DNA of 64,000 nt from Paenibacillus sonchi (GTDB lineage Bacteria > Bacillota > Bacilli > Paenibacillales > Paenibacillaceae), in NCBI RefSeq assembly GCF_016772475.1, contig NZ_CP068596.1:186001-250000 (forward strand). The letters are read 5' to 3'. The position numbers and the translations under genes were made by a program. Below the pieces are notes generated by a model. It was not told where the DNA came from. It saw nothing but the letters and a program-made list of their open reading frames with translations, and did no database searches. Each line of letters begins with the position of its first letter. The stretch's first letter is position 1. Below are positions 36,427 to 45,874 of this stretch, piece after piece.

Positions 36427-36909
36427 CTACTTTGCGGGTGGTGTCAGCTTCGCTGGTACTCCCCCAGGTGGTGGAAACGAAGATTTAACCGTTTCCCATA
36501 TACCTAACTTCTTCAAAAAGGGGCGGGCATCATGAGAAAAATCCATGAAATACCGTTTTGGCCACTTAACATCAAAAATAAGAAGAACAGGCTTGTGGGT
36601 AGGATCCAATATTAAGAAAACGTCTTGAATCGAAGCATTAATCCATTTATTTTTCACTTGCACAGGGAAAATCGGAATTCGAAGGCAATAACCGTGTTGG
36701 AATTCCAAAATGTTCGTCCTATCCGCAAAGCCAGAGATGGACTGAAGCCATAGCCTCGCCTCAGCTTGTACAACGTGGGAACTTTCGAACTCTTGGATAG
36801 CCTCACCTTTCCTGATATCAAACAAATCGACCATCGGTAAAGAAGAGGCCTGGGCAATGCTTGTTAGGAGCCCCATTGCAAAAAGAATTGGTAGTACTTT
36901 CCTTACCAT
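36427..36909 (-). CDS. Secreted protein with C-terminus replaced by a transposon end
   Basis: Start at ATG 36909 (MVRKVLPILFAMGLLTSIAQ), GGGGGG upstream; a clear signal peptide. The mature domain (DLFDIRKGEAIQEFESSHVV, YFMDFSHDARPFLKKLGIW) is unknown to me. The last 13 residues (GGVPAKLTPPAK) are translated from the Tn3-type repeat at 36428-36465, so the native C-terminus is lost. Confidence 0.6.
   Translation of the reverse strand: MVRKVLPILFAMGLLTSIAQASSLPMVDLFDIRKGEAIQEFESSHVVQAEARLWLQSISGFADRTNILEFQHGYCLRIPIFPVQVKNKWINASIQDVFLILDPTHKPVLLIFDVKWPKRYFMDFSHDARPFLKKLGIWETVKSSFPPPGGVPAKLTPPAK
36428..36465 (-). repeat. Tn3-family-type 38-bp terminal repeat (inverted copy)
   Basis: Minus strand GGGGGAGTACCAGCGAAGC, then TGACACCACCCGCAAAGTA. 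Inverted relative to copies at 14553 and 30828; lies 8 bp after the tyrosine recombinase stop. Confidence 0.7.
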
Positions 36910-37103
36910 TAGATGATCCCCCCACGATAGTCGTACTTGGTTGTTCCCATATAATTTACCCGCAATAACAAAACCTATACGACAAATAGAAAAAGGAGCC
37001 ATTCCTGTAATGAATTAATTTGAGGTTTGAAAGAAAAAAGCGCCAACTGTATACTGGGAAACGTTCCGCCAAAGAACAAATTCCAGCGCAGGAGGCACTC
37101 AAC

Positions 37104-37637
37104 ATGAAGTATAAACAATCAAAGAAACAGAATCAACGGATTACACGAATTTCTGACAAGACCCTTGTCGTGGGCGCAGACATTGCTAAAGAAACGCATG
37201 TGGCTCGAGCCATCGACTATCGTGGGATTGAACTGGGGAAGGATTGTGTGTTCTCCAATACCCGTACTGGTCTGGAACAACTGGTGCAGTGGATGAAGGA
37301 GCTTCAGCAGGAGCATGCCAAGAGTGACGTCCTCTTTGGCATTGGGCCCACCGGACACTACTGGTTCACCCTAGCGGCGTATTTGGGACAACAAGGCATC
37401 TCTTTGGTCATTGTTAATCCGCACCATGTACACAAAAGCAAAGAACTGGAAGACAACTCACCGACTAAAAGTGACTATAAAGATGCCAAAGTCATTGCCG
37501 ACTTAGTGCGTAACGTGAAATACAGCGAGCCGAAACTTCTCACAAACCTCCATGCAGATCTGCGGATTCTCATGAATCTTCGCGAGAAGATCATGGTAAA
37601 CCTGGGGCAGGTTACAAAGACGAATGCAGAACTGGCA
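37104..37637 (+). pseudogene. IS110-family transposase, 3'-truncated
   Basis: From ATG 37104. The DEDD N-terminal domain is clear: LVVGADIAKETHVARAIDYR, FGIGPTGHYWFTLAAYLGQQ, VIVNPHHVHKSKELEDNSPT, KSDYKDAKVIADL. The family sequence stops near residue 178 (LGQVTKTNAELAG). The remaining open frame to 37853 is antisense to the kinase gene and is not transposase. The C-terminal catalytic serine domain is missing. The break abuts the VanS-like gene and marks an insertion or deletion junction. Confidence 0.75.
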
Positions 37638-37687
37638 GGATCGCTTTTTCTTTTATTTCGCTTTATTCAACTATCATCGCTCGTAGG

Positions 37688-38812
37688 CTATTGTTTTTTT
37701 GGTTTTTTCAATAATGTAACGACAAAGGAGGTTTTCCCCATTGAACTTTTCGCCTCAATTTCCCCGCCATGTAATTTAACGATACTTTTAGCAATAGCAA
37801 GTCCTAGGCCTGATCCACCCGTGTATTCAGAACGTGACTTTTCTACTCTATAAAATCTCTCAAAAATATAGGGGAGATCCACACTTGGTATTGCCTTTCC
37901 ATAATTTTTCACTTCAACTTCAACGGTTTGCCTCGAGTCACTTACTATAAGATCAATGTATTTTCCCTCTTTTCCATATCTCATAGCGTTTTGAATAAGG
38001 TTTTCAAAAACCCTGGCAATTTTATTGCCATCTCCTACTATGACAGGACTATCAGTCGTTATGAATGTCCTCATCTGCATGCCCGCTTCTTGCATCTGAA
38101 TCCTATGTTGTACAACTAATTGATTAATCATTTCTTCAATATTAATAAATTGATCGCTTACAAGGGTTTCTTTGTTTTGAACATAGGTATATTCAAACAA
38201 ATCATTTATTAAATGATGTAAGCGTTCGACCTTTGTATACACAATCTGTATATAACCTCGAAGCTCCACTTCGTCCCTATATTCATCTTCATTTATAAGA
38301 TTCAAGTATCCGATGATAGAGGTTAGAGGTGATCTAAGGTCATGGGCAACATTCGTCACCAAATCATTTTTAATCTGTTCTGATCTTCGCTCTTCCTCAA
38401 TGGCCTTCTGGGCTTGAATTACGACATTATTAATGTGGGCAGCAAGTTCATCTAAACCAGCTTCCGCTCTCTCTTCTATTTTATAATCAAAATAACCGTT
38501 AGCAATAAGCTCAACTTCACGTATCATACGATTAAATTCAGTTGAAATATAGCGCTTCTTTTCCATTCGATAGAACAAGAACAGATAGAAACAGAGAATC
38601 AAGACAAACAAAAGTACAAGTATACCCTTTCCCATTAGAGAAAAAAGGATACTCGCTATGAAATCTAACGCACTATACTGCTGCTCATAATAATAAATCG
38701 AAGGAAGTAGCATAGCTACCGTTATCGTTGATGCTATTAGCGATAGCAGAGCATAGAGAATTGCTTTCCAAACTGGGATTGTTTTTATAATGAAAAACGT
38801 ATTATTTTTCAA
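37688..38812 (-). CDS. VanS-like sensor histidine kinase
   Basis: Start placed at TTG 38812 (LKNNTFFIIKTIPVW), overlapping the regulator stop codon by 11 bp; 374 residues. Two membrane helices near residues 12-35 and 60-85, a HAMP-like linker, an H-box NVAHDLRSPLTSIIGYLNLI with the phospho-accepting His, then N-box FENLIQNAMRYG and G-boxes FERFYRVEKSRS, GGSGLGLAIAKSIV. Resembles VanS/BceS-type kinases. It pairs with the regulator upstream. No vanH/A/X is present, so glycopeptide resistance is not implied. Confidence 0.85.
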   Translation of the reverse strand: MKNNTFFIIKTIPVWKAILYALLSLIASTITVAMLLPSIYYYEQQYSALDFIASILFSLMGKGILVLLFVLILCFYLFLFYRMEKKRYISTEFNRMIREVELIANGYFDYKIEERAEAGLDELAAHINNVVIQAQKAIEEERRSEQIKNDLVTNVAHDLRSPLTSIIGYLNLINEDEYRDEVELRGYIQIVYTKVERLHHLINDLFEYTYVQNKETLVSDQFINIEEMINQLVVQHRIQMQEAGMQMRTFITTDSPVIVGDGNKIARVFENLIQNAMRYGKEGKYIDLIVSDSRQTVEVEVKNYGKAIPSVDLPYIFERFYRVEKSRSEYTGGSGLGLAIAKSIVKLHGGEIEAKSSMGKTSFVVTLLKKPKKQ

Positions 38813-39485
38813 TTTTATAACCAACTCCCCAAACCGTTTGAATAATCGTTTCTCCTGTTGCAGCAGCAATTTTGTCTCTTAGGTTACTAATATGAACCAT
38901 AACGGTCTTATTAGATCCTGATCCTATTTCATTCCATACCTTCTCAAAAATCTCTTCTGAGCCGAACACTCTTCCGCGATTTTTGGCTAACAAATATAAA
39001 ATATCAAATTCAATAGCTGTCAATCTTATTTCTTGTCCCTGAGCATGAACAGCATGGCTTTGTTTATCAATTTTCAAGGAGTGAATATAGATGCTATCTG
39101 GATCTTTAACCGTTGGTTGATAATTAGCTCTGCGTAGTAATGCCTTTACTCTCGCTGTTAATTCCAATGGATTAAAAGGCTTGATCATATAATCATCAGC
39201 ACCTGTCATCAAACCAACAATTTTATCCATGTCTTCTGCTTTTGCACTTAACATCAAGACTGGAATTTCATGCTCTTTTCGAATTTCTCTACAAACATCC
39301 AGTCCATTCATTTTAGGCATCATAATATCTAATATCACGAGGTCAATAGAGTGACGCTCCATGAATTGAAGTGCTTCAAGTCCATCCTGCACTGTATAAA
39401 TTTGATAGCTTTCATTGCGCAAATACACCCCAATTAACTCGGCAATCTCTTTATCATCGTCTACAATAAGTATTTCGGTAGTCAT
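38802..39485 (-). CDS. VanR-like OmpR-family response regulator
   Basis: Start at ATG 39485 (MTTEILIVDDD), AAGGGGG upstream; 227 residues. Receiver domain with DDD acidic pocket, phospho-Asp in LVILDIMMPKMNG, Lys in IKPFNPLEL, and a winged-helix output (TAIEFDILYLLAKNRGRVFG, TVWGVGYKI). Overlaps the kinase start, so translation is coupled. Likely controls the downstream vanZ-like or DUF4179-like genes. Confidence 0.9.
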   Translation of the reverse strand: MTTEILIVDDDKEIAELIGVYLRNESYQIYTVQDGLEALQFMERHSIDLVILDIMMPKMNGLDVCREIRKEHEIPVLMLSAKAEDMDKIVGLMTGADDYMIKPFNPLELTARVKALLRRANYQPTVKDPDSIYIHSLKIDKQSHAVHAQGQEIRLTAIEFDILYLLAKNRGRVFGSEEIFEKVWNEIGSGSNKTVMVHISNLRDKIAAATGETIIQTVWGVGYKIEK

Positions 39486-39522
39486 ATATTCCCCCTTCAA
39501 AACCATGTCCAACGTCACCCTA

Positions 39523-40080
39523 TCATAATCTTATCTTATTCAATAAATTATTCCCATTGCTTCTCTTTAATAGTCCGTTTATTACTATATATCCCAAAAT
39601 CGCTCCAACGGTATTGGCAATAAGATCATTAATATCTGTGCTCCTGCCGTTGCCAAAAACAATTCTAATCATCATCTGAAATACCTCAATGAATAAACTT
39701 AAAAAGAAACCGTGATAAGCTACGTTTTTTAAGGAGTCAAACTTTCTATTGAGCAGTGGCAGATACACACCAAAAGGCATCAACATTATGATATTTAATA
39801 CAAAGGTTTTTACGTCGATCGTTAATATTGGAATGAAATTAATCGTTTTGTACCCAGGAGTTAGATTAGCATATTTGCCAATATTCACATCGATGGGGAA
39901 GAACACTAACTGGATGACACACAGTAAGTAAATACTAAACGTTATTACTATAAAATATTGGCCTACATTTAGTTTTCTTTCTTTCCACGGAGCACCTACA
40001 ATCAGATACAGAAGAACTAATAAGAATAAGGGTACCAGAAAATATGTTGATTGAATCGTAAACACAATGGATTGTTCCAC
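39523..40080 (-). CDS. VanZ-family membrane protein
   Basis: 185 residues with four to five membrane segments (FLVPLFLLVLLYLIVG, YFIVITFSIYLLCVIQLVFF, LNIIMLMPFGVYLPL) and the family signature DINDLIANTVGAILGY. VanZ proteins confer low-level teicoplanin resistance in some hosts; most family members have no known role. It lies 37 bp upstream of the response regulator start, same strand, likely one operon with it. Confidence 0.85.
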   Translation of the reverse strand: MEQSIVFTIQSTYFLVPLFLLVLLYLIVGAPWKERKLNVGQYFIVITFSIYLLCVIQLVFFPIDVNIGKYANLTPGYKTINFIPILTIDVKTFVLNIIMLMPFGVYLPLLNRKFDSLKNVAYHGFFLSLFIEVFQMMIRIVFGNGRSTDINDLIANTVGAILGYIVINGLLKRSNGNNLLNKIRL

Positions 40081-40175
40081 GTTATTTCCTCCTAATTTAT
40101 GTGACTGTCTTTCATTAATTTTGACAAGAAAAATGGGACTGATTGAAACAGCCCCATTTTATCAATCCATCATGC

Positions 40176-41048
40176 TTATTTAGTAACCGGAATGATATGA
40201 CCATCGATCGATATACTTGTGATCTTCGCTGTATTAAAGAAGACTTTTTTTCCCTCTTGGTCTAAATTATAGTTCCATTTAAACCCTTGATCTAATGTGC
40301 TTGCCGAGCCTAAATGAAGTTCAGTATCCTTGCCATCTGACGTCGATATGCTAACTTTGGGGTTATATTTCGGTAATTGATCCGTTTGCCCATCTAAACG
40401 ATTACCTTCAATGCCAATCCCAATCGTAGAAATATTAATGGTTTGAATGGACAGCTTTTCTTGTTGCTGTGAAAGGGTCTGATCAATTCCGATATTGTAC
40501 GATGTACTGCTCTCTTGTGCTGTAAATGTATTTTGGAATGGACCTTTAGCAATAACAGCTCCTGTATTATTCACTACTGCATCCGCCTTAATCGTAACTT
40601 TATTTCCTTTCAAAGGACTTGGTGTGTCGACATCAAACATGGCGATGATCTTTTTACCATCCTCTGTCACTCGTTGCTCCACCATGTAACTAGCATCCTT
40701 TGCCCAATTTAGTTCAGGCGTAGCAATGGCCGCATCTTGAGGGAAAACCGTGCCGTCTTCGTTCTCAAAAGAAACGATGATCATCGCACTATTTTCTCCA
40801 ATAATGCTTTCTTCTACCGTTGTTTTAATCCCTGCCGTTACGTTAGATTGATTAATCAAAGTCGCAGAATCCCTAGAAATTTCGGTATTTCCATTTCCAT
40901 TGAAAAACTCTTTGAAAACAGCCTTATCTGTTGAAGCTAGCGCTGAGGTCCCCATCGCCATTAATGATACTGCTGCTATCGCTGTACCCACTACCCACTT
41001 TTTCCTTGCATTCTTCGTTGTCTTATTACCATCCTGATTGTTGTTCAT
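40176..41048 (-). CDS. DUF4179-like membrane-anchored extracellular protein
   Basis: Start at ATG 41048 (MNNNQDGNKTTKNARKKWVV), GGAGGG upstream; 290 residues. One N-terminal membrane helix (VVGTAIAAVSLMAMGTSALA) followed by a long beta-rich extracellular domain. In Firmicutes DUF4179 proteins are often anti-sigma-like or signal-linked surface proteins; here it neighbours VanZ- and VanRS-like genes. First gene of that run. Bases 41049-41629 hold no supported gene; an unassigned T-rich TAGACTGAA repeat lies at 41600. Confidence 0.6.
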   Translation of the reverse strand: MNNNQDGNKTTKNARKKWVVGTAIAAVSLMAMGTSALASTDKAVFKEFFNGNGNTEISRDSATLINQSNVTAGIKTTVEESIIGENSAMIIVSFENEDGTVFPQDAAIATPELNWAKDASYMVEQRVTEDGKKIIAMFDVDTPSPLKGNKVTIKADAVVNNTGAVIAKGPFQNTFTAQESSTSYNIGIDQTLSQQQEKLSIQTINISTIGIGIEGNRLDGQTDQLPKYNPKVSISTSDGKDTELHLGSASTLDQGFKWNYNLDQEGKKVFFNTAKITSISIDGHIIPVTK

Positions 41049-41629
41049 TGTACATCCCTCCAATATTTTTTTGGTTGTGTTCTTGGTGAATGTACTTAGT
41101 ATAAACAGCAGTTTCTAAGTTCCTTTAAAGAACGTTTAAAGATTTAGTAAATTTTCAGGGGAGATCACATAGAGTGGAATCGAAGAATACTTATACTATG
41201 CACTGCTGTCCACCGGCTATATCACGAGAAAACTTGCCCTACTTGTGGTACGGTTCACCGCGATGGCTGGAGGGGCAAGTTTTAAGGCTATCCTTAGAAG
41301 TGGCCCTTTCTATCACCTCACAAGGTAGTCGAAGTAAACAAACTAAGGCATCTAAGTAGTCTGTATTAATAACAGAGTGACGGACAATGTATCTGGAGGG
41401 GATCAAGCTCATTTTAATTCTTATTCACCCTTTGTTTACGCATGCCCAATTCTCCATCTCCCAGCCACCGGCTCCTTCATCATCATCCTCTTCTTCACTT
41501 TAACTACAGGATGAAATCCTGCGAATTCATGAGTCTGAGTGAGGATACTGAATCATTTCGAGGGAGCTTAATGAAGCATCGTTAGTCAAATACTTTATTT
41601 TTCAGTCTATTTTCTGACAGCTGGAGTAA

Positions 41630-41705
41630 CCTCGCAGCAGGGCGTACCTGCTCTTAGGGGCCGCTCTTGCCACCTTAGAGCAGGTAGCATCAGCCCAATC
41701 GTTCT
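41630..41705. repeat. Partial GC-rich structured repeat R4
   Basis: Shares AGTAACC.CGCAGC.GGGCGTACC and the closing arm with R1-R3. The stem reads TACCTGCTCTTAGG / CCTTAGAGCAGGTA where R1 has TACCGGCTCTTAGG / CCTTAGAGCCGGTA, a compensatory change. Confidence 0.55.
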
Positions 41706-41774
41706 TCAGATATTCGCTTCGGCCAAATTAAAAAAAACGCCCAAGTGGAACAGCTCCACCTGAACGCTTTTGAA

Positions 41775-41936
41775 TTACTGACCTAAGAAGTGCTTGATAA
41801 ACTCCCCGCCCCAAATGATGACTATTTGAATCAGCATTTGTCGTCCCTCGCGAGTTCTGAAAAAAACTCGCATCCGGCAACACACACTCTGTAAGCCTGT
41901 CCACATTTTATGGACGATTGATTTGAATCGCTTCAT
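41775..41936 (-). CDS. Small hydrophobic-tailed peptide, 53 residues
   Basis: Start at ATG 41936 (MKRFKSIVHKMW) with AAAGGAGG eight bases upstream. Basic N-terminal helix, then RQMLIQIVIIWGGEFIKHFL, a short hydrophobic stretch. No family recognised; could be a membrane peptide of toxin type. Bases 41937-42352 otherwise hold only a poorly supported 80-residue frame that I do not call. Confidence 0.5.
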   Translation of the reverse strand: MKRFKSIVHKMWTGLQSVCCRMRVFFRTREGRQMLIQIVIIWGGEFIKHFLGQ

Positions 41937-42384
41937 TGCAGCCCCTCCTTTCTTCTGCACATAGCCAATATTAGTAAGCCAGCCATGAAATTATCAGTAG
42001 AGCGTAAAGCGTAAGCAGCTTGCCTATCGATCCAGATACAACATCATAAGCAATCGGACTTTATTTATTACCAAATACATGTCGTATACAGGTCGAAGCT
42101 TCTGAAGAGTACCGCCGGCTGTTTACGTCTCTACTTCTCTCATTCAGCTGCTCACTCTCGTATAAAATGGCAGAAGATGATTTCAGGGTTTTTAAACTCA
42201 AGCTGAAGGAAGCAAAACCGGGCTTTTTATTATGTATTTTTATCATAAGTAGTTTTATCCCGATTATAACCGTTTGCCAGATCGATCCCTTATAACATCC
42301 CAATGGTTACAACCAATTCGCCTGGTTTAAACCAGGCAGAACGTAAAAAGGCGCTCCCCGGAATCAGGAGCGCCTATCTCATAT

Positions 42385-42837
42385 TCAATTATAGATGATT
42401 GGAGCGTTCTTCCATGCTGGGGAGTAATATGCATGTTTCTTCGCATCCCATTGCATCGTGACTTCCAGACTTTGATCATGCGAGGTATCCCCCGGACTGC
42501 TGCCTTTTGAGAATAGATGCTGTTCAATCCAGCGTATGCTTTCTTCAGGCACAATCGGTTTCTCATAGTGGTGCTCATGGAAGATATAATCAAAGAACGC
42601 TAACCGAATTTTTGTTGCAATATGTTCAATTCTATTTTGAACACCTGGAGGACTGTAGGAAGTAATAATGATTGTAACTAACTTGCCCTCTTGTAAATCT
42701 TCATCCTGCCCGACTCTCATTTCTACATCACAATTGTAGACCGTGACTTCCCCTGCATCATTTGGAACCAAGTGGCCCGTAAGATAAGGCCATTTGAAAC
42801 GATAGATTCCTGAATGCAATATTACTTCTGTTTTCAT
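42385..42837 (-). CDS. Hypothetical protein, paralogue of 28532-28984
   Basis: 150 residues, start ATG 42837 in the same context as its paralogue. It is part of a 1.33-kb duplicated block (42353-43678, matching 28501-29877). A perfect terminator hairpin (AGGCGCTCC / GGGAGCGCC, T run) ends it; the other copy has a weaker version. Function unknown. Confidence 0.6.
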   Translation of the reverse strand: MKTEVILHSGIYRFKWPYLTGHLVPNDAGEVTVYNCDVEMRVGQDEDLQEGKLVTIIITSYSPPGVQNRIEHIATKIRLAFFDYIFHEHHYEKPIVPEESIRWIEQHLFSKGSSPGDTSHDQSLEVTMQWDAKKHAYYSPAWKNAPIIYN

Positions 42838-42958
42838 AGTAACATGCTCCCTCTTCATTAGTTTAATTACCTTACTCATATAGTATAAATGGATCGTAAC
42901 TATTCGAGAAGTGAAGCCGGAATCTGGTTCCACTTGCTTAAAACCAAACGACAGTAGA

Positions 42959-43459
42959 TCAGTGGGCGTTGTCGGTGTTATTCAATTTTTTCACCAACTG
43001 ACTGACTCGCCCCTGGGATATACCCACCATCTCGGCCCACTTTTTTTGTGGTGCATCCGGGTACAGTTCCATGACCTTAGTCAGCCGGAGGAGTGTTTCC
43101 TTGCTTCGTGTCCACTTTGGTTTAATCGCTATTTCTTTTTCAGTATTTACTTCCTCCAACGCAGCGGCCACTTCTGCCGCTCCCCCTTCAGGCAATTTCT
43201 CGTTTCCGGAAACCTGTTCTAAACATGAACCACAGATGAAAAAATCCTTAAAATAAGACAACCCTTCCGTGGAAGAGCAAAACATGCACTCCAGGGTTCG
43301 ATATTTCCTCAATGTCAGACGTTCATTTGCGTCATCTACAAAATATTCCAACGGATCGCCAATATCAATCCCAAGTGTGCGCCGCAATTCCATCGGTAAT
43401 ACAATACGACCCAAAGCATCCACCTTACGTACCATTCTGTTATTTCTATTTTTCCTCAT
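42959..43459 (-). CDS. AbrB-type regulator with zinc knuckle and HTH (second copy)
   Basis: 166 residues, near-identical to 29155-29649. Differences include Ile to Leu in GDPLEYF, Tyr to Phe in FKDFFI, Leu to Val in AEMVGI and SQLVKK, and an NTDNAH tail with two extra residues. Both DNA-binding parts and the CMFC/CGSC knuckle are intact, so both copies could be active and cross-regulate. Promoter regions are also conserved. Confidence 0.8.
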   Translation of the reverse strand: MRKNRNNRMVRKVDALGRIVLPMELRRTLGIDIGDPLEYFVDDANERLTLRKYRTLECMFCSSTEGLSYFKDFFICGSCLEQVSGNEKLPEGGAAEVAAALEEVNTEKEIAIKPKWTRSKETLLRLTKVMELYPDAPQKKWAEMVGISQGRVSQLVKKLNNTDNAH

Positions 43460-43620
43460 AACAATTACCTCTCATTTTTTCCTTATTATACCATATAAAA
43501 TATTTCACCTCATTCGCCCCTTAGTCATCGGCCATACTTTAAATGTTCGGGTTTTAAACAAAAACAAGCCAGCTGCAGGAACTGGCCATGCGTCTAAATT
43601 GTCTTAAAAACCGAACATTA

Positions 43621-43678
43621 GAGTTCCCATCCTAAAAGTTTATGTAATTCGCTTGGATCAAATCGATTCCGATCTCGA
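43621..43678 (-). pseudogene. Remnant of the DUF3846-like gene
   Basis: The last 19 codons of a 29817-30203 homologue (ending LHKLLGWEF-like sequence) stop abruptly at 43678, where unrelated GC-rich repeat R3 begins. It marks the end of the duplicated block. Confidence 0.8.
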
Positions 43679-43689
43679 CTTTAGAGCAT

Positions 43690-43925
43690 AGCGCAGCGAA
43701 GTGCGCATGATGCCGTCATGCCTTCCCCGACCTCGCCCGCAGCGCGTTTGACCTGGCCTTAGGCTCCGTGCGGGGTGTGAAGCGACGGACTGGAACCTAG
43801 AGGGCGCTTTTGCCCGGCTTAGGCGCTCTGGTTATCGGCCGGAGTAACCCCGCAGCGGGGTGTACCAGCTCTTAGGCGGCGCTTTTCAGACGACTTAGAG
43901 CCGGTAGCCTCAGCCCGACCGGTCG
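43690..43925. repeat. GC-rich structured repeat R3
   Basis: Shares the 3' half of R1/R2: GGCTCCGTGCGGGGTGT, TTAGGCGCTCTGGTTATCGG, CCCCGCAGCGGGG, and the closing CTTAGAGCCGGTAGCCTCAG. It lies directly after the truncated AbrB block, so an R element may have been the recombination point. To 44055 no gene is seen. Confidence 0.55.
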
Positions 43926-44055
43926 TTTGCTTCCTTCCGCTCTTGGGTTTCTGGCCGAAACACAAAAAGCACCCAAGTGAACACTGCTTCACTTGGACGT
44001 ATCATTCCGTTTCCACCAGCGTCATTTCGCCGTTCAAAGATTAGAAAAAGAAAAA

Positions 44056-44092
44056 GGTTGTAGATTACCCTCTGAATTCTCCCTATTAGATG
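44056..44092 (+). promoter_or_regulatory. SigO-type promoter of the YrpD-like gene
   Basis: GGTTGTA (44056), about 14 bp, TTCTCCCTATTAG. One base shorter than the other four sites, otherwise alike. Confidence 0.55.
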
Positions 44093-44156
44093 AGAAGCAG
44101 AACGGCGCGCCAGCTTCCAAGCTACTCATCTCACACAAATAAAGGAGAGAAAAACA

Positions 44157-44774
44157 ATGAACAGACATGGTGCAGTACGAACGATTACCAAAGCAGCCTC
44201 TTATACTGGAGTGACGACGAAACTCATTTTGCCTACAACAATAAACGCCGTCAACGGCTATGTTGACTGGTATATCGGTATTGGTGAGAGGGTCATCGAG
44301 AGTGGTATTTCGTATTCCTACGAAGGATTTAAAGTTTTTCTTGGTGCTTCCTACAATGGGGCGCGAACGTATTATGATTCCAGAGTGGTTTCCAGCCTGT
44401 CCAAAGGCCAAACGGTAGATTTGAAACTGACATACGATCACTCGACGCATCGGGCAACCTTGTATGTAAATGGTTCTCCCCTGCCTTGGACAAATAATGT
44501 GGACATCGGGAAAGCTCATAATGCTCTGGGCACCTATAACAAAGTTAAAATGATTCATGGTGTGCAAGATCAGGGCGGCAGCTCGTACAGCCAAGCCAGC
44601 TTCTCGCAAACTCAGCTGCGCATGGACACCGCGGGAGCGAACTACAATACGTGGACGGACAATCTTTCCGAAACAGGCCGCGTAGTGGTCGATAAGGATT
44701 CCGATCCAGCCAGCGCCAACCAATTCGCCATCTACAGCTTCGCTCCACTCATTACCAAGCTTGACCCAGCCTAA
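44157..44774 (+). CDS. YrpD-like extracellular protein
   Basis: 205 residues, AAAGGAGAG before ATG 44157. Beta-rich with many Tyr and Gly (VNGYVDWYIGIGERVIESGI, DHSTHRATLYVNGSPLPW), recalling YrpD-type proteins of bacilli; this naming is tentative. No signal peptide is seen at this start. The SigO-type promoter at 44056 is the only one I find. A terminator-like AAGAAACTTC / GAAGTTTCTT repeat follows (44803-44834). Confidence 0.55.
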   Translation: MNRHGAVRTITKAASYTGVTTKLILPTTINAVNGYVDWYIGIGERVIESGISYSYEGFKVFLGASYNGARTYYDSRVVSSLSKGQTVDLKLTYDHSTHRATLYVNGSPLPWTNNVDIGKAHNALGTYNKVKMIHGVQDQGGSSYSQASFSQTQLRMDTAGANYNTWTDNLSETGRVVVDKDSDPASANQFAIYSFAPLITKLDPA

Positions 44775-44913
44775 CCGGAGCAGTCATATCTAAATCAAAG
44801 AAGAAACTTCTATAAGGGAAGTTTCTTCTTTGATTTTAGTAACCTTTTGGATTTCCGTGCGTCTATAATACAGGAAGGGGAGACCATAAATGGAACAAGG
44901 AGGATATAATAAC

Positions 44914-45825
44914 GTGAACAAAATATTGAAAAGAGGATTCATCGGATGTCTCATCGCATCCCTGCTGATCGCAGGAAGCCCCTTGACTACGGGAACGGCT
45001 TCCGCAGCTTCCTCAGCCATCGAAATTATGATAAATAATGATTTCGCGGATACGGATGTAGCCCCGTATATTACCAATGGAACTACCATGGTTCCTTTGC
45101 AAGTAGCTCAAAAAATACCCGGTAGCTCGGTACAATGGAATAACGCGTCCAAGACCGTCACCCTTACCCGAGACGGCGAAACCATCACTTTAGTGGCGGG
45201 CCAAAAAACAGCGAAAATCGGGAATAAAGAAGTGAAACTGGAAGCGGCCTCAACCCTAAAACAAGGGCGTGTCATGGTTCCCTTGCGTTTTATCGCGGAA
45301 TCCACAGGGGCGTATGTCTTGTGGAATCCCAAACAACGGGTCGTATTCGTCGCCAAATCCAGTGAGGAACTAAAGAAACAATTTGCATCGTCCAATCTGG
45401 CCGAAGCCCGAACCGCAGCGCTGAAATTTCCTGTGGTCAGCTCGTTAGAAATGTTTCCCGTTCTGGACGAGAGTCAAGGGCAAAAATACTACTTCCCGGA
45501 AGGAAAAGCTGACCAGTTCTTCTTAGGTGGCGGCGACAGCATTTCATATTACGAAGTTGTGGGAAACCACAGCGAGGAAAAATGGACGGCCACCTTTGAT
45601 TCGGTTAAAGCCTCTAGCGGCCTGTTCTTCCTGCCCCGAAAAATCACCAACCAGGATGGCGAGCTTCCTAAAATAACGAAGCGCGTAGTCTTTTACAACT
45701 TTATGGGACCCATCGGGGAAGCCACTTACGGGTTTGTGGAATCTAACGGAGAAGTCACTACCCTGGGGCAGCAGGAGATGAAGTTAAATCAGTTTTTCAA
45801 CATTCCGGAAGAGAAAAAATCTTAA
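44914..45825 (+). CDS. Secreted copper-amine-oxidase N-terminal domain protein
   Basis: Start likely GTG 44914 (GGAGG ten bases before); ATG 44890 is an alternative. 303 residues. Signal peptide ends near ATASA, then a stalk domain: MVPLQVAQKIPGSSVQWNNA and MVPLRFIAESTGAYVLWNPK, the paired strands of Cu_amine_oxidN1. The rest is unknown. Such proteins are abundant in Paenibacillus envelopes. A SigA-type TATAAT is present at about 44866. Confidence 0.75.
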   Translation: MNKILKRGFIGCLIASLLIAGSPLTTGTASAASSAIEIMINNDFADTDVAPYITNGTTMVPLQVAQKIPGSSVQWNNASKTVTLTRDGETITLVAGQKTAKIGNKEVKLEAASTLKQGRVMVPLRFIAESTGAYVLWNPKQRVVFVAKSSEELKKQFASSNLAEARTAALKFPVVSSLEMFPVLDESQGQKYYFPEGKADQFFLGGGDSISYYEVVGNHSEEKWTATFDSVKASSGLFFLPRKITNQDGELPKITKRVVFYNFMGPIGEATYGFVESNGEVTTLGQQEMKLNQFFNIPEEKKS

Positions 45826-45840
45826 AACATATCCACACAC

Positions 45841-45874
45841 AAAGCGGGCAGCGCCAAGGCGTTGCCCGCTTATT
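45841..45874. terminator. Bidirectional terminator
   Basis: AAGCGGGCA / TGCCCGCTT hairpin with GCGCCAAGGCG loop between convergent genes 44914-45825 and 45870-46079. Confidence 0.8.

Noticed and set aside
37638..37853. C-terminal extension of the IS110 frame
   Set aside because: It is antisense to the kinase gene and does not resemble the IS110 C-terminal domain.
37688..40080. Vancomycin resistance operon
   Set aside because: Only VanR, VanS and VanZ-like genes are present; the ligase and dipeptidase genes needed for resistance are absent.
41174..41359. 61-residue plus-strand frame
   Set aside because: No ribosome site and no protein-like pattern; flanking DNA is unassigned.
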